Program-made: the position numbers and the translations under genes | Source: Verrucomicrobiaceae bacterium | GTDB taxonomy: Bacteria > Verrucomicrobiota > Verrucomicrobiia > Verrucomicrobiales > Verrucomicrobiaceae | Direction of reading: 5' to 3' | NCBI GenBank assembly: GCA_016713035.1 | Contig: JADJPW010000003.1 | Coordinates: 709,491 to 773,490 of the forward strand | Length of the DNA stretch: 64,000 bases | Notes under the pieces: model-generated | Seen by the model: the letters and a program-made list of their open reading frames with translations, nothing else | What the model was told of the DNA's origin: nothing | Databases searched by the model: none | Part shown: in pieces, positions 28,240 through 37,149 of the stretch | Layout: each line of letters begins with the position of its first letter | How positions within the stretch are numbered: position 1 is the stretch's first letter

Positions 28240-29448
28240 ATGTCCAAAGCGGCGATCAATGATGTCAGCACCAAGTTTTTTCACACCGGGAGCGCGGAGG
28301 AGCCCTTCATGCTCGCATCGGGTGATGCGCTGCCAGGTGTGACCGTGGCCTACGAGACCTACGGGAAGCTGAACGCCTCCAAATCGAACGCCATCCTGCT
28401 CTTTCACGCCCTCTCCGGCAGCCAGCACGCGGCTGGAGTGAATACCAGCGTCGAGGGAGTGGGCGAGCGCTGGACCGAGGACTGCCACCACGGCTGGTGG
28501 GATCTTTTTATCGGTCCTGACAAGGCGCTGGATACGAAGCGCTACTTCATCATCTGTGCGAACTACCTGGGTGGCTGCTACGGCAGCAGTGGCCCCACCT
28601 CGATCCATCCAGTGACGGGCAAGCCCTACGGTCGGGACTTCCCAGCCGTGCGCACGAGCGATGTGGTGGCATCACAGCTCGCGCTGCTGGACTCTCTGGG
28701 GATCAAAAAGCTGCATGCGGTGATCGGAGCGAGCGTGGGCGGCTTATTGGCGATCAATCTGGCTACGCTGCATCCTGAGCGGGTGAAACTCGTCATTCCC
28801 GTGGCCACTGGCTGTCGCACGACGGTGCTCACACGTCTGACACTCTTTGAGCAGGTGCTGGCTATCGAGAACGATCCGCATTTTCATGGCGGAGCTTATC
28901 AAAATGGGGCCGAGCCCGAGTATGGCCTAGCTTTGGCCCGCATGATCAGTCACAAGACCTTTGTGCACCTAGACGCGATCGAGCGGCGTGCGCGGCAGGA
29001 CCTCAAGCAGGGAGGAGACACCCTGAGCTGGTATCGCGTGCAGCACAATGTGGAGAGCTACATGCTGCATCAGGGAAAAAAATTCGTGAAGCGATTCGAC
29101 GCGAACACCTATCTACGCATCGCGGATATGTGGCTGCGCTTTGATCCACTGCGTGATGCCGGCGTGGAGAGCTACGATGCGCTCTTTGCGCGGTCGCGTG
29201 CCGCAGGCCAGCACTACCTCATCTTCAGCATCGACAGCGACTTCTGCTTCTACCCAGAGGAGCAGGCAGAGCTGGTATCGCATCTGGAAAAAGCCGGCGT
29301 CTCGAACATGCACATCACCGTGCATAGTGATAAGGGCCACGACAGCTTCCTCCTGGAGCCCCAGCTCTACACCCCTCATCTCGCCTACACACTAGAGGAT
29401 CGCTGGGGGAAAAACTCCGTGGACCGTCCCGTGCCCGAGGTGGAGTAA
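28240..29448 (+). CDS. metX: Homoserine O-acetyltransferase
   Basis: Alpha/beta-hydrolase-fold acyltransferase (402 residues) that acetylates homoserine in methionine biosynthesis. Family marks: YETYGKLN, LFHALSGSQH, GWWD, the nucleophile elbow GASVGG and the C-terminal His in DKGHDSFL; the catalytic Asp lies in SIDSDF. Family members can prefer succinyl-CoA, so acetyl-CoA specificity is assumed. ATG at 28240 chosen; a TTG ten codons earlier adds nothing conserved. No SAM riboswitch structure is evident in the ~120 bases upstream. Confidence 0.93.
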   Translation: MSKAAINDVSTKFFHTGSAEEPFMLASGDALPGVTVAYETYGKLNASKSNAILLFHALSGSQHAAGVNTSVEGVGERWTEDCHHGWWDLFIGPDKALDTKRYFIICANYLGGCYGSSGPTSIHPVTGKPYGRDFPAVRTSDVVASQLALLDSLGIKKLHAVIGASVGGLLAINLATLHPERVKLVIPVATGCRTTVLTRLTLFEQVLAIENDPHFHGGAYQNGAEPEYGLALARMISHKTFVHLDAIERRARQDLKQGGDTLSWYRVQHNVESYMLHQGKKFVKRFDANTYLRIADMWLRFDPLRDAGVESYDALFARSRAAGQHYLIFSIDSDFCFYPEEQAELVSHLEKAGVSNMHITVHSDKGHDSFLLEPQLYTPHLAYTLEDRWGKNSVDRPVPEVE

Positions 29449-29503
29449 GCACGATAGTCTGGAGGATCAGAATCGTTCTATATTTGATCCTATTTACTTC
29501 GCT

Positions 29504-29956
29504 ATGAACTCAAGCACTGTCACCAACCGCGACTGGAACACATTCCTCACCGAAACCCTCTCCAGCTTCGACTGTGTCACCGGTATACTCCACCGGATCG
29601 ACCCTGTGGATGGCATGCTGAAGCTCGTTAGCCACCGTGGTATCCCAGAGATGCTCATGGGCGTCATCCAGACCATCCCTGTGGGTAAAGGAGTGGCTGG
29701 AGCCGCCGCACAGCGCCGTGAGCCAGTGGAAATCTGCAATCTACAGACCGATACCAGTGGAGTAGCGAAGCCGGACGCGAAAAAAACCCAGGTTCAAGGC
29801 TCACTGGCCGTGCCATGCCTAGAGCCCCTCACCGGCCGACTCTGCGGCACACTGGGTATCGGCAAAATGATCGCCTACGACTTCACTGAGACCGAAAAAG
29901 CCCGCCTGATGCAGATCGCCGCAGAAATCGCCTCTGAGCTAGCGCCGAGCACCTAG
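29504..29956 (+). CDS. GAF-domain protein
   Basis: A 150-residue protein that is essentially one GAF domain (GMLKLVSHRGIPEM; IPVGKGVAGAAAQRREPVEICNL; SLAVPC ... LCGTLGIGK). Stand-alone GAF proteins bind small ligands or act as methionine-sulfoxide reductases (fRMsr); the two cysteines seen do not match the fRMsr pattern closely enough to claim it. The insertion sequence begins directly after its TAG stop, and that TAG is part of the CTAG target site. Confidence 0.8.
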   Translation: MNSSTVTNRDWNTFLTETLSSFDCVTGILHRIDPVDGMLKLVSHRGIPEMLMGVIQTIPVGKGVAGAAAQRREPVEICNLQTDTSGVAKPDAKKTQVQGSLAVPCLEPLTGRLCGTLGIGKMIAYDFTETEKARLMQIAAEIASELAPST

Positions 29957-29957
29957 G

Positions 29958-29977
29958 CCCAATGCCGCTAAGCAAAA
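29958..29977 (+). repeat. Left terminal inverted repeat of the IS4-type element
   Basis: 20 bases identical to the reverse complement of 31491-31510. Confidence 0.9.
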
Positions 29978-30036
29978 AAGCGAAGAGGGGCGAAAAGAGT
30001 GCTGTACAACTGAGTAGCTGAGTCAACTAGCGGTAG

Positions 30037-31500
30037 ATGGTAAAGCCATCCAGCCCACCGCGATACGAACATCATCTCTCTGCACGCATCCGCAAAAAAC
30101 TCGGCGTCGAGCAGTTGCCCGAGGAACTGCGGGCAGAGCCAACGCACCAAGGGCCGCGACGCAAACTTCTCGGTTGGCAACTCATCGCCGGCATGGTCGC
30201 CCAAAGTCTGCACGCTTGCGGCAGCCTACAGCAGATCATCGGTCGTTATTTTGCTGTGCGCATCAGGCTCCGCGGCGCTAAGCCAGCGTCGTTTGAAGAT
30301 ATCCACCCAAGCTTTCGATGCCTGCATGCGCCACTCCCTGGTGCCGCTAGCCTGTGAGCAGCGGCATCCAGCGTGTTTTTTCGCCGGGCTGCGCTTGGTC
30401 GGCATCGACGGTGGGCAGTGGAACCTGCTTAACACCGTGCAGATCAACGCCCAAGTGCCCAAAAGCCGCAGTCGTCGTGCGCAGGCAGCCTTTGCCAAGC
30501 TCTCCATGAGCACGCTGGTCGAGCTCGGCACCCATGCACCGCTGGCCGTATCGATGTCACTGGGTGCGCTCAATGAGAAATCGCTGGCCGATCCGCTGCT
30601 CGCCGCGCTACCAAGCTCGCAGCCTGCTCATCGCCGACCGCTATTACGGGCAGGCTCCGATGCTCAAAGAACTGCAAAAACATTCGCAGCGCACGCAGAG
30701 TCACTTTTTGGTCCGAGTGCGGCAAAAGCTCTCCGTGCGAGTGCAAAGCGTGCATGCCGATGGCAGTGCGGAGGTGGTGGTGAGTCTGCGCGAGCGTGAG
30801 AGCCCATGCGCAGACTCGTCAACAACAGCTCCGTCCAAAGCTGACGAGAAGCAGACACCCGAGGCGAACAAAGCGCGGGGCCGCCCGCGCAAACATCCGC
30901 CGATGCGCCAGAGCGAGTTGCCAGTGCGCGAGATCGTGGGGCGAGTGCGCAACGCCGCTGGAGAGTGGGTGAAGGTGCGGCTGTGGACGAGCCTGAGCGT
31001 GCAGCAGGGCAGTGCGCGTGAGTTGTTGGCGTTGTATGCGAAGCGCTGGGAACAGGAAGTCTTTTACAAAGAACTCAAGCTCGTGCTTCACGGAGGGCAT
31101 TTGCTCAGCGCACAACGCACCGAGACAGCACAGCAAGAACTCGCCGCGCTCCTCATCGCCAGGCTCACTGGTGGCTGAGGAGCGACTAGCCTGCGCACAG
31201 AGCAGTGAGGATGAAGAAGTCCGGCAGGCAGGAGCGCTGCGCATCAGCATGAGCCACTGTTTGGAGCACACCGTAGCGCTGCTACTGGTGCTGGAGGCAG
31301 CGCAGGGCCTCATGGACGAGGCGGCACAAGGAGTGCTGGTGCGCCGAGTGCGAGAGCAAATCGCCCAAGCCGCGTTGCCAGCGCGACGAAGACGTAGTTG
31401 CCAGCGCAAGGTGCGACAGCCCGTGAGCAAATGGCCACGCCTGCTCTCGACCTCTTCTCTCCAAGCCAGCGACGATCTCATCATCGACCCTTTTGCTTAG
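30037..31500 (+). pseudogene. IS4-type DDE transposase, frameshifted
   Basis: Joined across frames this gives about 480 residues of an IS4-type transposase: a DNA-binding N-terminus (ARIRKKLGVEQLPEEL), first Asp in LVGIDGGQW, second Asp in LLIADRYYG and the signature YAKRWEQEVFYKELK (the Y-(2)-R-(3)-E-(6)-K pattern). A basic AT-hook-like insert (KARGRPRKHPP) sits between. Frame changes are near 30,290, 30,615 and 31,165, all in the +1 sense; removing one G at the last restores LTVAEERLACA. The stop lies in the right inverted repeat. Real decay and sequence error both fit. Confidence 0.8.
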
Positions 31501-31510
31501 CGGCATTGGG
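31491..31510 (-). repeat. Right terminal inverted repeat of the IS4-type element
   Basis: Perfect reverse complement of 29958-29977; the transposase stop codon lies within it. Confidence 0.9.
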
Positions 31511-31568
31511 TCTAGATCCGTTTTGTTCGCCCTATGTTGGTGGGTGGTCTGCTTTGGAAGGTTCATGG

Positions 31569-32123
31569 CTATACTCGGCTCTTTCTGTATAGTGGCGCTA
31601 GAACTGGGTCGTCCGGGTAAATGCCTCGGGCGAGTCTCAACAACGCCCTCCGTAACTCTGGACGCATGTGAACCATGCGGCGCTTGCCGCTGGGAAGTGT
31701 GATGGAAATGTCAGAGCACGCAAAACAAATTGAAAAGCGATAGATACCCTTCGTGGTCTTGCAAGTGATGAGAAGTGCAGGCTCGAACCAACATGCCGTG
31801 GGCTCTGAGTAGCTCTGGTAGTCGAGCAGCCGACCTAACAACGCTCCATCCTCTGACTCAGGGATGACTCTGGGAGTGCTCGTAACATCAGTGGCCCCTT
31901 CTCCGATCCTCGAAATCCGAGCTTGTGCTGTATGCAAGGCATACAACTCGTTCCGTGAACAGTCGAAAAGCTGAAATGAGGTTGGACCAGGTGCGCAATG
32001 CGCCGCAAACTCTGGAGCCGCACGATGCAAATCGGACAAGCCCGGCAGGCCCGTAAATCGAGGAGCCGTTGGCTGGCAACTGACGATGCAGCACGACAGT
32101 GCAAAAACTAAGCTGAATCGCAT
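31569..32123 (-). CDS. Hypothetical lipoprotein
   Basis: A 184-residue predicted lipoprotein (lipobox CCIVSC, Cys at about residue 16). The mature part contains two further Cys pairs (TACWFEPALLITC; ICFACSD) and a basic C-terminus (RPELRRALLRLARGIYP). I do not recognise the family. It lies between the IS4-type element and the IS110 fragment, so it may be cargo stranded by mobile elements. Confidence 0.55.
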   Translation of the reverse strand: MRFSLVFALSCCIVSCQPTAPRFTGLPGLSDLHRAAPEFAAHCAPGPTSFQLFDCSRNELYALHTAQARISRIGEGATDVTSTPRVIPESEDGALLGRLLDYQSYSEPTACWFEPALLITCKTTKGIYRFSICFACSDISITLPSGKRRMVHMRPELRRALLRLARGIYPDDPVLAPLYRKSRV

Positions 32124-32153
32124 GGGGCGCTGTTAATTGGGTTAGACTTTATG

Positions 32154-32365
32154 GCTGCGGCCCGACTTGCGTGAGCAGGTCGGTAGCGCAGCACGTTTGA
32201 TTGGAAAAGGGGTGGTGTGCTGGCCGCATGAGCCGAACGGAGTGAGACAGACTGTCCGACAGGATTGCCCAAAGGGTGAACGCGGGGGCGTTCATCAAAA
32301 TCGCGGGCTGCTTCTGGCGAAGCCTATCCGCATGTTCGGGGAGCGGCGTTGAGCCGCTGCCGGAC
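32154..32365 (+). ncRNA. Structured leader of an IS110 remnant (bridge RNA candidate)
   Basis: The region before the IS110 transposase fragment has no reading frame of interest but several strong hairpins: GCTGCG/CGCAGC (32154-32159, 32187-32192) enclosing CCGACTTGC/GCAGGTCGG (32162-32170, 32175-32183, GTGA loop); TGAACGC/GCGTTCA (32277-32283, 32288-32294); and GTTCGG/CCGGAC (32334-32339, 32360-32365) enclosing AGCGGC/GCCGCT (32342-32347, 32353-32358). In IS110-group elements the non-coding left end just upstream of the transposase encodes the bridge RNA that guides recombination. Position and structure fit; expression and function are not shown. Confidence 0.45.
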
Positions 32366-32403
32366 GAATCAGTAGTAATAGCTAAACCTACACACCACAT
32401 CAT

Positions 32404-32628
32404 ATGACAAAAGAAGTACTCTATTTGGGCCTCGATGTCCATGCCGAAAACATTGCCGTCGCCATTGCCGTCGCCATTGCCGTCGCCATTGCCGTCGCCA
32501 TTGCCGTCGCCATTGCCGAGGCGGGTCGCTACGGAGAAGTCAGGAACTATGGCGAGATCCCCAATACCTTTCACAGCGTCGATAAACTATTGCGTAAGCT
32601 CGGCCATCCCGACACGGAACTGAAATAG
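32404..32628 (+). pseudogene. IS110-family transposase, N-terminal fragment
   Basis: A 74-codon frame whose start YLGLDVHAENIAVAIA is the RuvC-like DEDD motif 1 of IS110 transposases and which continues AGRYGEVRNYGEIPNTF and VDKLLRKLGHPDTELK. Full-length proteins have 300-400 residues, so everything after the first part of the RuvC domain, including the Tnp20 serine domain, is missing. The stretch after IAVAIA is expanded by an internal tandem repeat. The fragment stops at TAG and runs straight into DUF1501 remnant sequence. Confidence 0.75.
32452..32517 (+). repeat. 12-bp tandem repeat inside the IS110 fragment
   Basis: ATTGCCGTCGCC repeated five times plus a half copy, coding for (IAVA)5-IA. 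It keeps the frame and lies at the RuvC motif 1 strand, where relatives normally have one copy. No mismatches between copies, so the expansion is recent or is an assembly artefact. Confidence 0.9.
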
Positions 32629-32640
32629 TAGCCAGGTTTA

Positions 32641-32727
32641 ATGTTCAGCTTTGATCACCTACGCCTCACCCAGAGCTTCCAGGGCCGCGGCTTCCGCCTC
32701 AGCGGCGTAACCGGAAAAGTTATCTAG
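32641..32727 (+). pseudogene. C-terminal fragment of a DUF1501 gene
   Basis: Twenty-eight codons reading FDHLRLTQSFQGRGFRLSG and VTGKVI before TAG match the C-terminal end of DUF1501 proteins (compare KYQGLDMRLTG and RSQGLDFRLTG in the two DUF1501 genes of this window). The rest of the gene is missing upstream, where the IS110 fragment now lies. It is evidence of a deletion or replacement at an IS110 insertion. Confidence 0.7.
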
Positions 32728-32775
32728 CCATGGATCCCCCAAGAGCAGCCACTTTGATCGAAAAGGGGCACTCGG

Positions 32776-34311
32776 TTACTGAAACTTGATCGAGTACAGA
32801 TCCGCGTCCTTGAGGACGAATCGCAGTTTGATGGGCTTGCCGGTGAGGGAAGTGACGTCGGAGCCGGTTTTCCAGATGACGGGGCGCTCGATGGAGTCGC
32901 CAAAGTGCTCTTCGGAGTCACTCAATGCAAAACCGGGGATGGGTTTGCCATTCAAGTCCTGGATTTCCACTTTCACACCACCGGCAGCGGAGCTGGCAAA
33001 ATTCATCGTGAGTGCTTTCCCCGTGAAAGTGAGCGGTTTGGTGAGGAGCTCGCCACCGCTCATCGGAGTATGGATGGAGACGAATCCGTCGAGGCGCAGT
33101 GTGTAGCGGCGGAGTTGGCTGCTTTGGCCGGTCCAGTAGCTCTCGGTGGCGTAGAGGCTGAGTTCGTTCGGAGCGCCCTCCATTTCCGACTTTGTCTCTA
33201 CCAGATGCCAGGCTATGTATTGATGACCGTAGTTCCAGGTGCCAGGGCGCTCGATGCCGGGTGGGAGGAAGGCCTCGTTCCAGCGCTTGAAGGTGACGCC
33301 GTCGCGGCTCGCCATGAAGAGGCCCTCGGTGATGGCCATGCCGTAGCGATCGGTGGCTTTGGAGCGCCATTGGCGGTGCTCGTGCTCTGGCAGAGCACGC
33401 ATGCTCTCTGACCAACCACGCTCGATGTAGCGGGTGGGAAAGCCGAGAAGCAGATGTGGGGCACGGTGATAGGGCTTCACCTGATTGGTGTAGAGAGCTT
33501 CGCCAGGGGAGTCGGTGTAACGGAGATCTTGCTGATTCTCCCAATGGATGAAGTTCCGCGAGGTGGCCGTGCGGATGGCGCGGAGGCCGCTGGGCTTCCA
33601 GTTTTTTTCATCGGTGCTACCTTCCGTGAAGTAGCGCCAGTAGGCACGGTATTGGCCACTTTGCGCATCCCAAAAGGCGAGGTTCTGCGAGTCAAAGGCG
33701 CCATCCGTGATCACGGGCACATCGGCCATCGGGGACCAGCGCAAGCCGTCGGGCGATTTGAGTGCGAGGAGGCCTTTCGGTGAGTTTGAGCGCAGGATGG
33801 CTTTGTATTTTGCATCAGGTGCCGCTTGAGGGTTTTCGTCTTTGAAGATCGCTGGATGGCCACCATCAGGATCTACTTTGCCCATTTTGCCATTTGGGAT
33901 GACGATGTTGTTCGCTTTGGAGCCTTTGAAATCGTGTAGGCCGAGTTCTGGCTTGCGCCAATGGATGCCGTCCGCGCTTTCGGCATAGCAGGTGAAGAGC
34001 GGGTGTTCGCCGGTATTGACCTTGCCAGGCGCGGTGACGGTGAGCTGCCAGGACTTGTAGTACATGCGGTATTTGTCACCGTCTTTAAATAGGCTGTGGT
34101 AGCCGCTTCCACTCCCCTCCCACGGCATATCGTGCGTGATGGCGACCTCCTTCGGCTGCGGCTGGTGCAGGCGCTGCTCGGCGCTGCCGGTGAGTTTTGC
34201 GATGAGCAGTCCATCGACAAAGAGCTCTCGGCGTGAACCGATTGCGATGGGATCAGCCGCAGGGGCAATCGTAGCAAACAGGAGAGTGAGGGCGAGGCAG
34301 ATCGGTTTCAT
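32776..34311 (-). CDS. Secreted glycosidase-like beta-propeller protein
   Basis: A 511-residue secreted protein; the ATG at 34311 gives a signal peptide (MKPICLALTLLFATIAPAAD). The core has blade-like repeats of a five-bladed propeller resembling GH32/GH43/GH130-type families (FKDGDKYRMYYKSW; YAESADGIHWRKPELGL; KSPDGLRWSPMADVP; SRDGVTFKRWNEAF). A C-terminal beta-sandwich (about residues 395-511) may bind carbohydrate. Exact family and substrate are unknown. It is divergent from the DUF1501 gene at 34472 and may share its regulation. Confidence 0.72.
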   Translation of the reverse strand: MKPICLALTLLFATIAPAADPIAIGSRRELFVDGLLIAKLTGSAEQRLHQPQPKEVAITHDMPWEGSGSGYHSLFKDGDKYRMYYKSWQLTVTAPGKVNTGEHPLFTCYAESADGIHWRKPELGLHDFKGSKANNIVIPNGKMGKVDPDGGHPAIFKDENPQAAPDAKYKAILRSNSPKGLLALKSPDGLRWSPMADVPVITDGAFDSQNLAFWDAQSGQYRAYWRYFTEGSTDEKNWKPSGLRAIRTATSRNFIHWENQQDLRYTDSPGEALYTNQVKPYHRAPHLLLGFPTRYIERGWSESMRALPEHEHRQWRSKATDRYGMAITEGLFMASRDGVTFKRWNEAFLPPGIERPGTWNYGHQYIAWHLVETKSEMEGAPNELSLYATESYWTGQSSQLRRYTLRLDGFVSIHTPMSGGELLTKPLTFTGKALTMNFASSAAGGVKVEIQDLNGKPIPGFALSDSEEHFGDSIERPVIWKTGSDVTSLTGKPIKLRFVLKDADLYSIKFQ

Positions 34312-34471
34312 ACAGAAATGAATACTGCGGGCGGTGCCCACATTGTTCATCTTTGAGGGGAAAGTCTCTCGATACAGACACGGCGGCATCCGTTGCCAGA
34401 TGCGAATCTCGGCTTAAAACTGCTCTATTCCTCACGTATCAAGAGTGAGCCCCCCCGCCCCAACAAAGACC

Positions 34472-35886
34472 ATGCAAGCCAACCTTTTACGCGACACGAC
34501 ACGCAGGCACTTTTTAGCCGTTGCGGCGTCGGTGTCGGCTCGATGGCGCTGGGATCGCTCCTTGCACGAGACAATGCTCAGGGACCGAAAAAAACGCACT
34601 TTCCCGCAAAAGCGAAAAGCGTAATCTACCTCTTCATGGCAGGCGGCCCATCGCAGCTCGATATGTTTGAGCACAAGCCAGAGCTGCAAAAGCGGAATGG
34701 GCAGCCCATCCCAGAAAGCTTCACCAAGGGCAAGCGCTTCGCGTTCATGGACAGCAGCCACCGCAGTGAATTGCTAGCCACAAAGTACACACTGCGCCAG
34801 CACGGCCACTCCGGCGTTTGGGTGAATGATCTGCTGACCCACACCGCCTCCATCGTCGATGAGCTGGCTTTCATCCGCACCTGCAAAACCGACCTCTTCA
34901 ATCATGCGCCGGCAAAGTTCTACATGAACACCGGCAGCGGGCTCTTTGGCCGCCCCAGCATGGGCGCATGGATCACCTACGGCCTCGGTAGCGAGTGCGA
35001 TGATCTACCTGGCTTTGTGGTGCTGCAAAGTGGCCCACGGGGACCACGCGGCGGCGCTGTGCTCTGGGGCAGTGGTGTCCTGCCCACGACGTATCAAGGA
35101 GTGCCGCTGCGCAATACGGGTGATCCCATTGTGAATCTCTCCACACCAAAGCAGATCAGCTCCGCGCAGCAGCGCCAGGTGGTGGATGCCGTGCGCGAGC
35201 TCAATCTCAAACGCCTCGTCGAAACGGGTGACCAAGAGATCTCCACCCGCATCAACGCCTACGAAATGGCCTACCGCATGCAAACCAGTGCCCCCGAGCT
35301 CATGGACATCCAGGGCGAGTCAAAGGCCACGCTGGATCTCTATGGCATCAAAGATACCAAGGAGACCACCTTTGCGCGGAACTGCCTGCTGGCCCGCCGA
35401 CTGGTGGAGCGTGGAGTCCGCTTTGTGCAGCTCTATGACACGAATTGGGACCACCACGGCGGCCCCACTGAGAACCTAGAGAAGCACATGCCCATGAAAT
35501 GTGCCGACATCGACCGCGCCAGCGCCGCCCTGGTCAAGGATCTGAAGCAGCGCGGCCTACTCGATGACACGATCGTCGTCTGGGGAGGTGAATTCGGCCG
35601 CACCCCGATGGGTGAGGTCCGCGAATCCACGGGTCGCAATCACCACATTGATGCCTTCACCATGTGGTTCGCAGGCGGGGGATTCAAACCGGGCACCACC
35701 TACGGCGAGACGGACGAATTCGGATTTGGAGCCATCGCTGACCCTGTCCATGTCCACGACATCCATGCCACCATCCTCCATCAGCTCGGACTCGATCATC
35801 AAAAGCTCACCGTACGGTCTCAGGGCCTCGATTTCCGCCTCACAGGCGTCGATCCTGCCCGTGTGGTGAAAGAGGTGCTCGTGTGA
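34472..35886 (+). CDS. DUF1501 secreted protein, apparent frameshift near its start
   Basis: DUF1501 family, about 470 residues. The long frame has no good start, but the ATG at 34472 gives MQANLLRDTTRRHF, a twin-arginine-like leader. Adding one T to the TTTTT run near 34,511 joins it to SRCGVGVGSMALGSLL and the rest. Conserved stretches are AGGPSQLDMFEHKPEL, WDHHGG, VWGGEFGRT and RSQGLDFRLTG. A hairpin with T-run follows the stop. It is a paralogue of the gene at 1678-3108 but lacks an adjacent PSD1 partner. Confidence 0.85.
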
Positions 35887-35901
35887 TCCATGTGGCCGCT
35901 C

Positions 35902-35920
35902 AAAAAAGCACCGCTTTTTT
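35902..35920 (+). terminator. Hairpin after the DUF1501 gene
   Basis: AAAAAAGC (35902-35909), loop ACC, GCTTTTTT (35913-35920): an A/T-rich terminator-like hairpin 16 bases after the stop. Confidence 0.6.
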
Positions 35921-36027
35921 CCAGCCTGCCCCTCCCCTGCACTGCGCATGACCTGCCGGGCGAAAATTAATCATCGAGCTCGCATACAAAAAGCAGCAGG
36001 CAGGCCGTTAGGGAGGTCGAACTGACT

Positions 36028-36601
36028 ATGAAACCCGCCTTCGACTGGAAGCAGACTTTTGACCGCCTCGCACCGCAACTGGTGCTCTATGCGCGTCAGC
36101 TCGTGCACTCCATCGCAGATGCCGAGGACGTGGTGCAGCAGGCCTTTGTGCGCTGGTGGCGACGCTTCCCGGAGGGGGACGCCCAGCACATCCCCCTGCT
36201 CTACGCAGCGGTGCGCACCATCGCTCTCGATCAGCTCCGCAGTGATCATCGCCGTGTCGTGCGGGAGGGGAAATCCGAGATCGCCATCGAGGGCGAGCAT
36301 GTGCCCTCCTTCGACACACCGCCCGAAAAGAAAGAAACTGCGGCCCTCGTCGAAAAAGCCATCCTTCAGGCTCCCCAAAGAGCAGCGTGAGGTCATCACC
36401 CTGCATCTTTGGGGCGGGCTCACCTTCAAAGACATCGCTGCACTCACTGGCGACTCCATCAACACCGTCGCAGGCCGCTACCGTTACGCTTTGAACAACC
36501 TGCACAAGAAGCTCTCCCCGCTGCGTGATGAACTCGTCACTCATGAGGACTCTCCCGGCTTTAATATCCTACCCTTTGCACCCCAGGAGGCCCTGTCATG
36601 A
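36028..36601 (+). CDS. ECF-type RNA polymerase sigma factor, apparent frameshift
   Basis: Region 2 (YARQLVHSIADAEDVVQQAFVRWW) lies in the first frame and region 4 (LPKEQREVITLHLWGGLTFKDIA) in the next; removing one G from CAGG near 36,371 joins them into about 190 residues. GGAGG lies 12-16 bases before the ATG. The stop overlaps the next gene's ATG (ATGA), with AGGAGG at 36585-36590 serving that gene. This is an extracytoplasmic-function sigma in the usual operon with a membrane partner, so it probably responds to an envelope signal. Confidence 0.85.
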
Positions 36602-37062
36602 CCCCTAACGACCTCGAATCCATCCTGCGTGGCATCAAGCCCGCCGCGCCCTCCGCCCAGCTCTTCCAAGGCATCGATGAGGAACTCAGCCTGGATACCA
36701 GTTGGCTCGGTAAATCGCCCTTTGTGAAAACAACGCCGCGCTGGATCACCCGCACCATTTTCACCGCCCTCGGAGCTGCCGCCGCCATCGCCGTCATGAG
36801 TTGGATCACGCTTTCTGGGCAGCAAAACACCGCGCCGCGCGAAACGACCGCGCAAAACAGCGCCGTCCCCGTCTCCACGATCAGCGAATGGGCAGACTTC
36901 GAGAATGAGGGCATCCAGTTCGCCAAAGGCCAGCCACCGCAGCAGCGAGTGCGCCTCATCGGCACAGAGCGCCGCATCTTCATCGACCCGCGTGATGGAG
37001 CTCAAATCATCATCGAAACGCCCAAGGAGCAGTCCTTCACCGTCCCCGTGAACTTCCAGTAA
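36598..37062 (+). CDS. Membrane protein, probable anti-sigma factor
   Basis: A 154-residue protein with a cytoplasmic N-terminus (about 45 residues), one membrane segment (about residues 51-73, TIFTALGAAAAIAVMSWITL) and a periplasmic C-terminal domain ending in VNFQ. The start overlaps the sigma-factor stop by 4 bases with a perfect AGGAGG site. Position and topology suggest it holds the sigma factor at the membrane. No classical zinc-binding anti-sigma motif (HxxxCxxC) is present, so the assignment is by context only. Confidence 0.6.
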   Translation: MTPNDLESILRGIKPAAPSAQLFQGIDEELSLDTSWLGKSPFVKTTPRWITRTIFTALGAAAAIAVMSWITLSGQQNTAPRETTAQNSAVPVSTISEWADFENEGIQFAKGQPPQQRVRLIGTERRIFIDPRDGAQIIIETPKEQSFTVPVNFQ

Positions 37063-37149
37063 AGGCCAGAACTGGAGTCTCACCTGTTCACCACATTCCA
37101 AGCGCCTCCAAAGCCGCGCTCAGGCCCACCCCATGCCCATTTCTCCACC

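Larger units (their letters stand above)
29957..31511 (+). mobile_element. IS4-type insertion sequence with CTAG target duplication
   Basis: The 1,555-base element has perfect 20-bp terminal inverted repeats (CCCAATGCCGCTAAGCAAAA at 29958-29977; its complement at 31491-31510) with one further mismatched base outside each. CTAG flanks both ends (29953-29956, 31512-31515), consistent with a 4-bp target duplication. The single transposase gene has the DDE residues but is frameshifted. No passenger gene is present. Confidence 0.88.

Noticed and set aside
32452..32517. Possible CRISPR-like repeat array
   Set aside because: The 12-bp units are directly abutting with no spacers, encode an in-frame IAVA repeat, and no cas gene is present.
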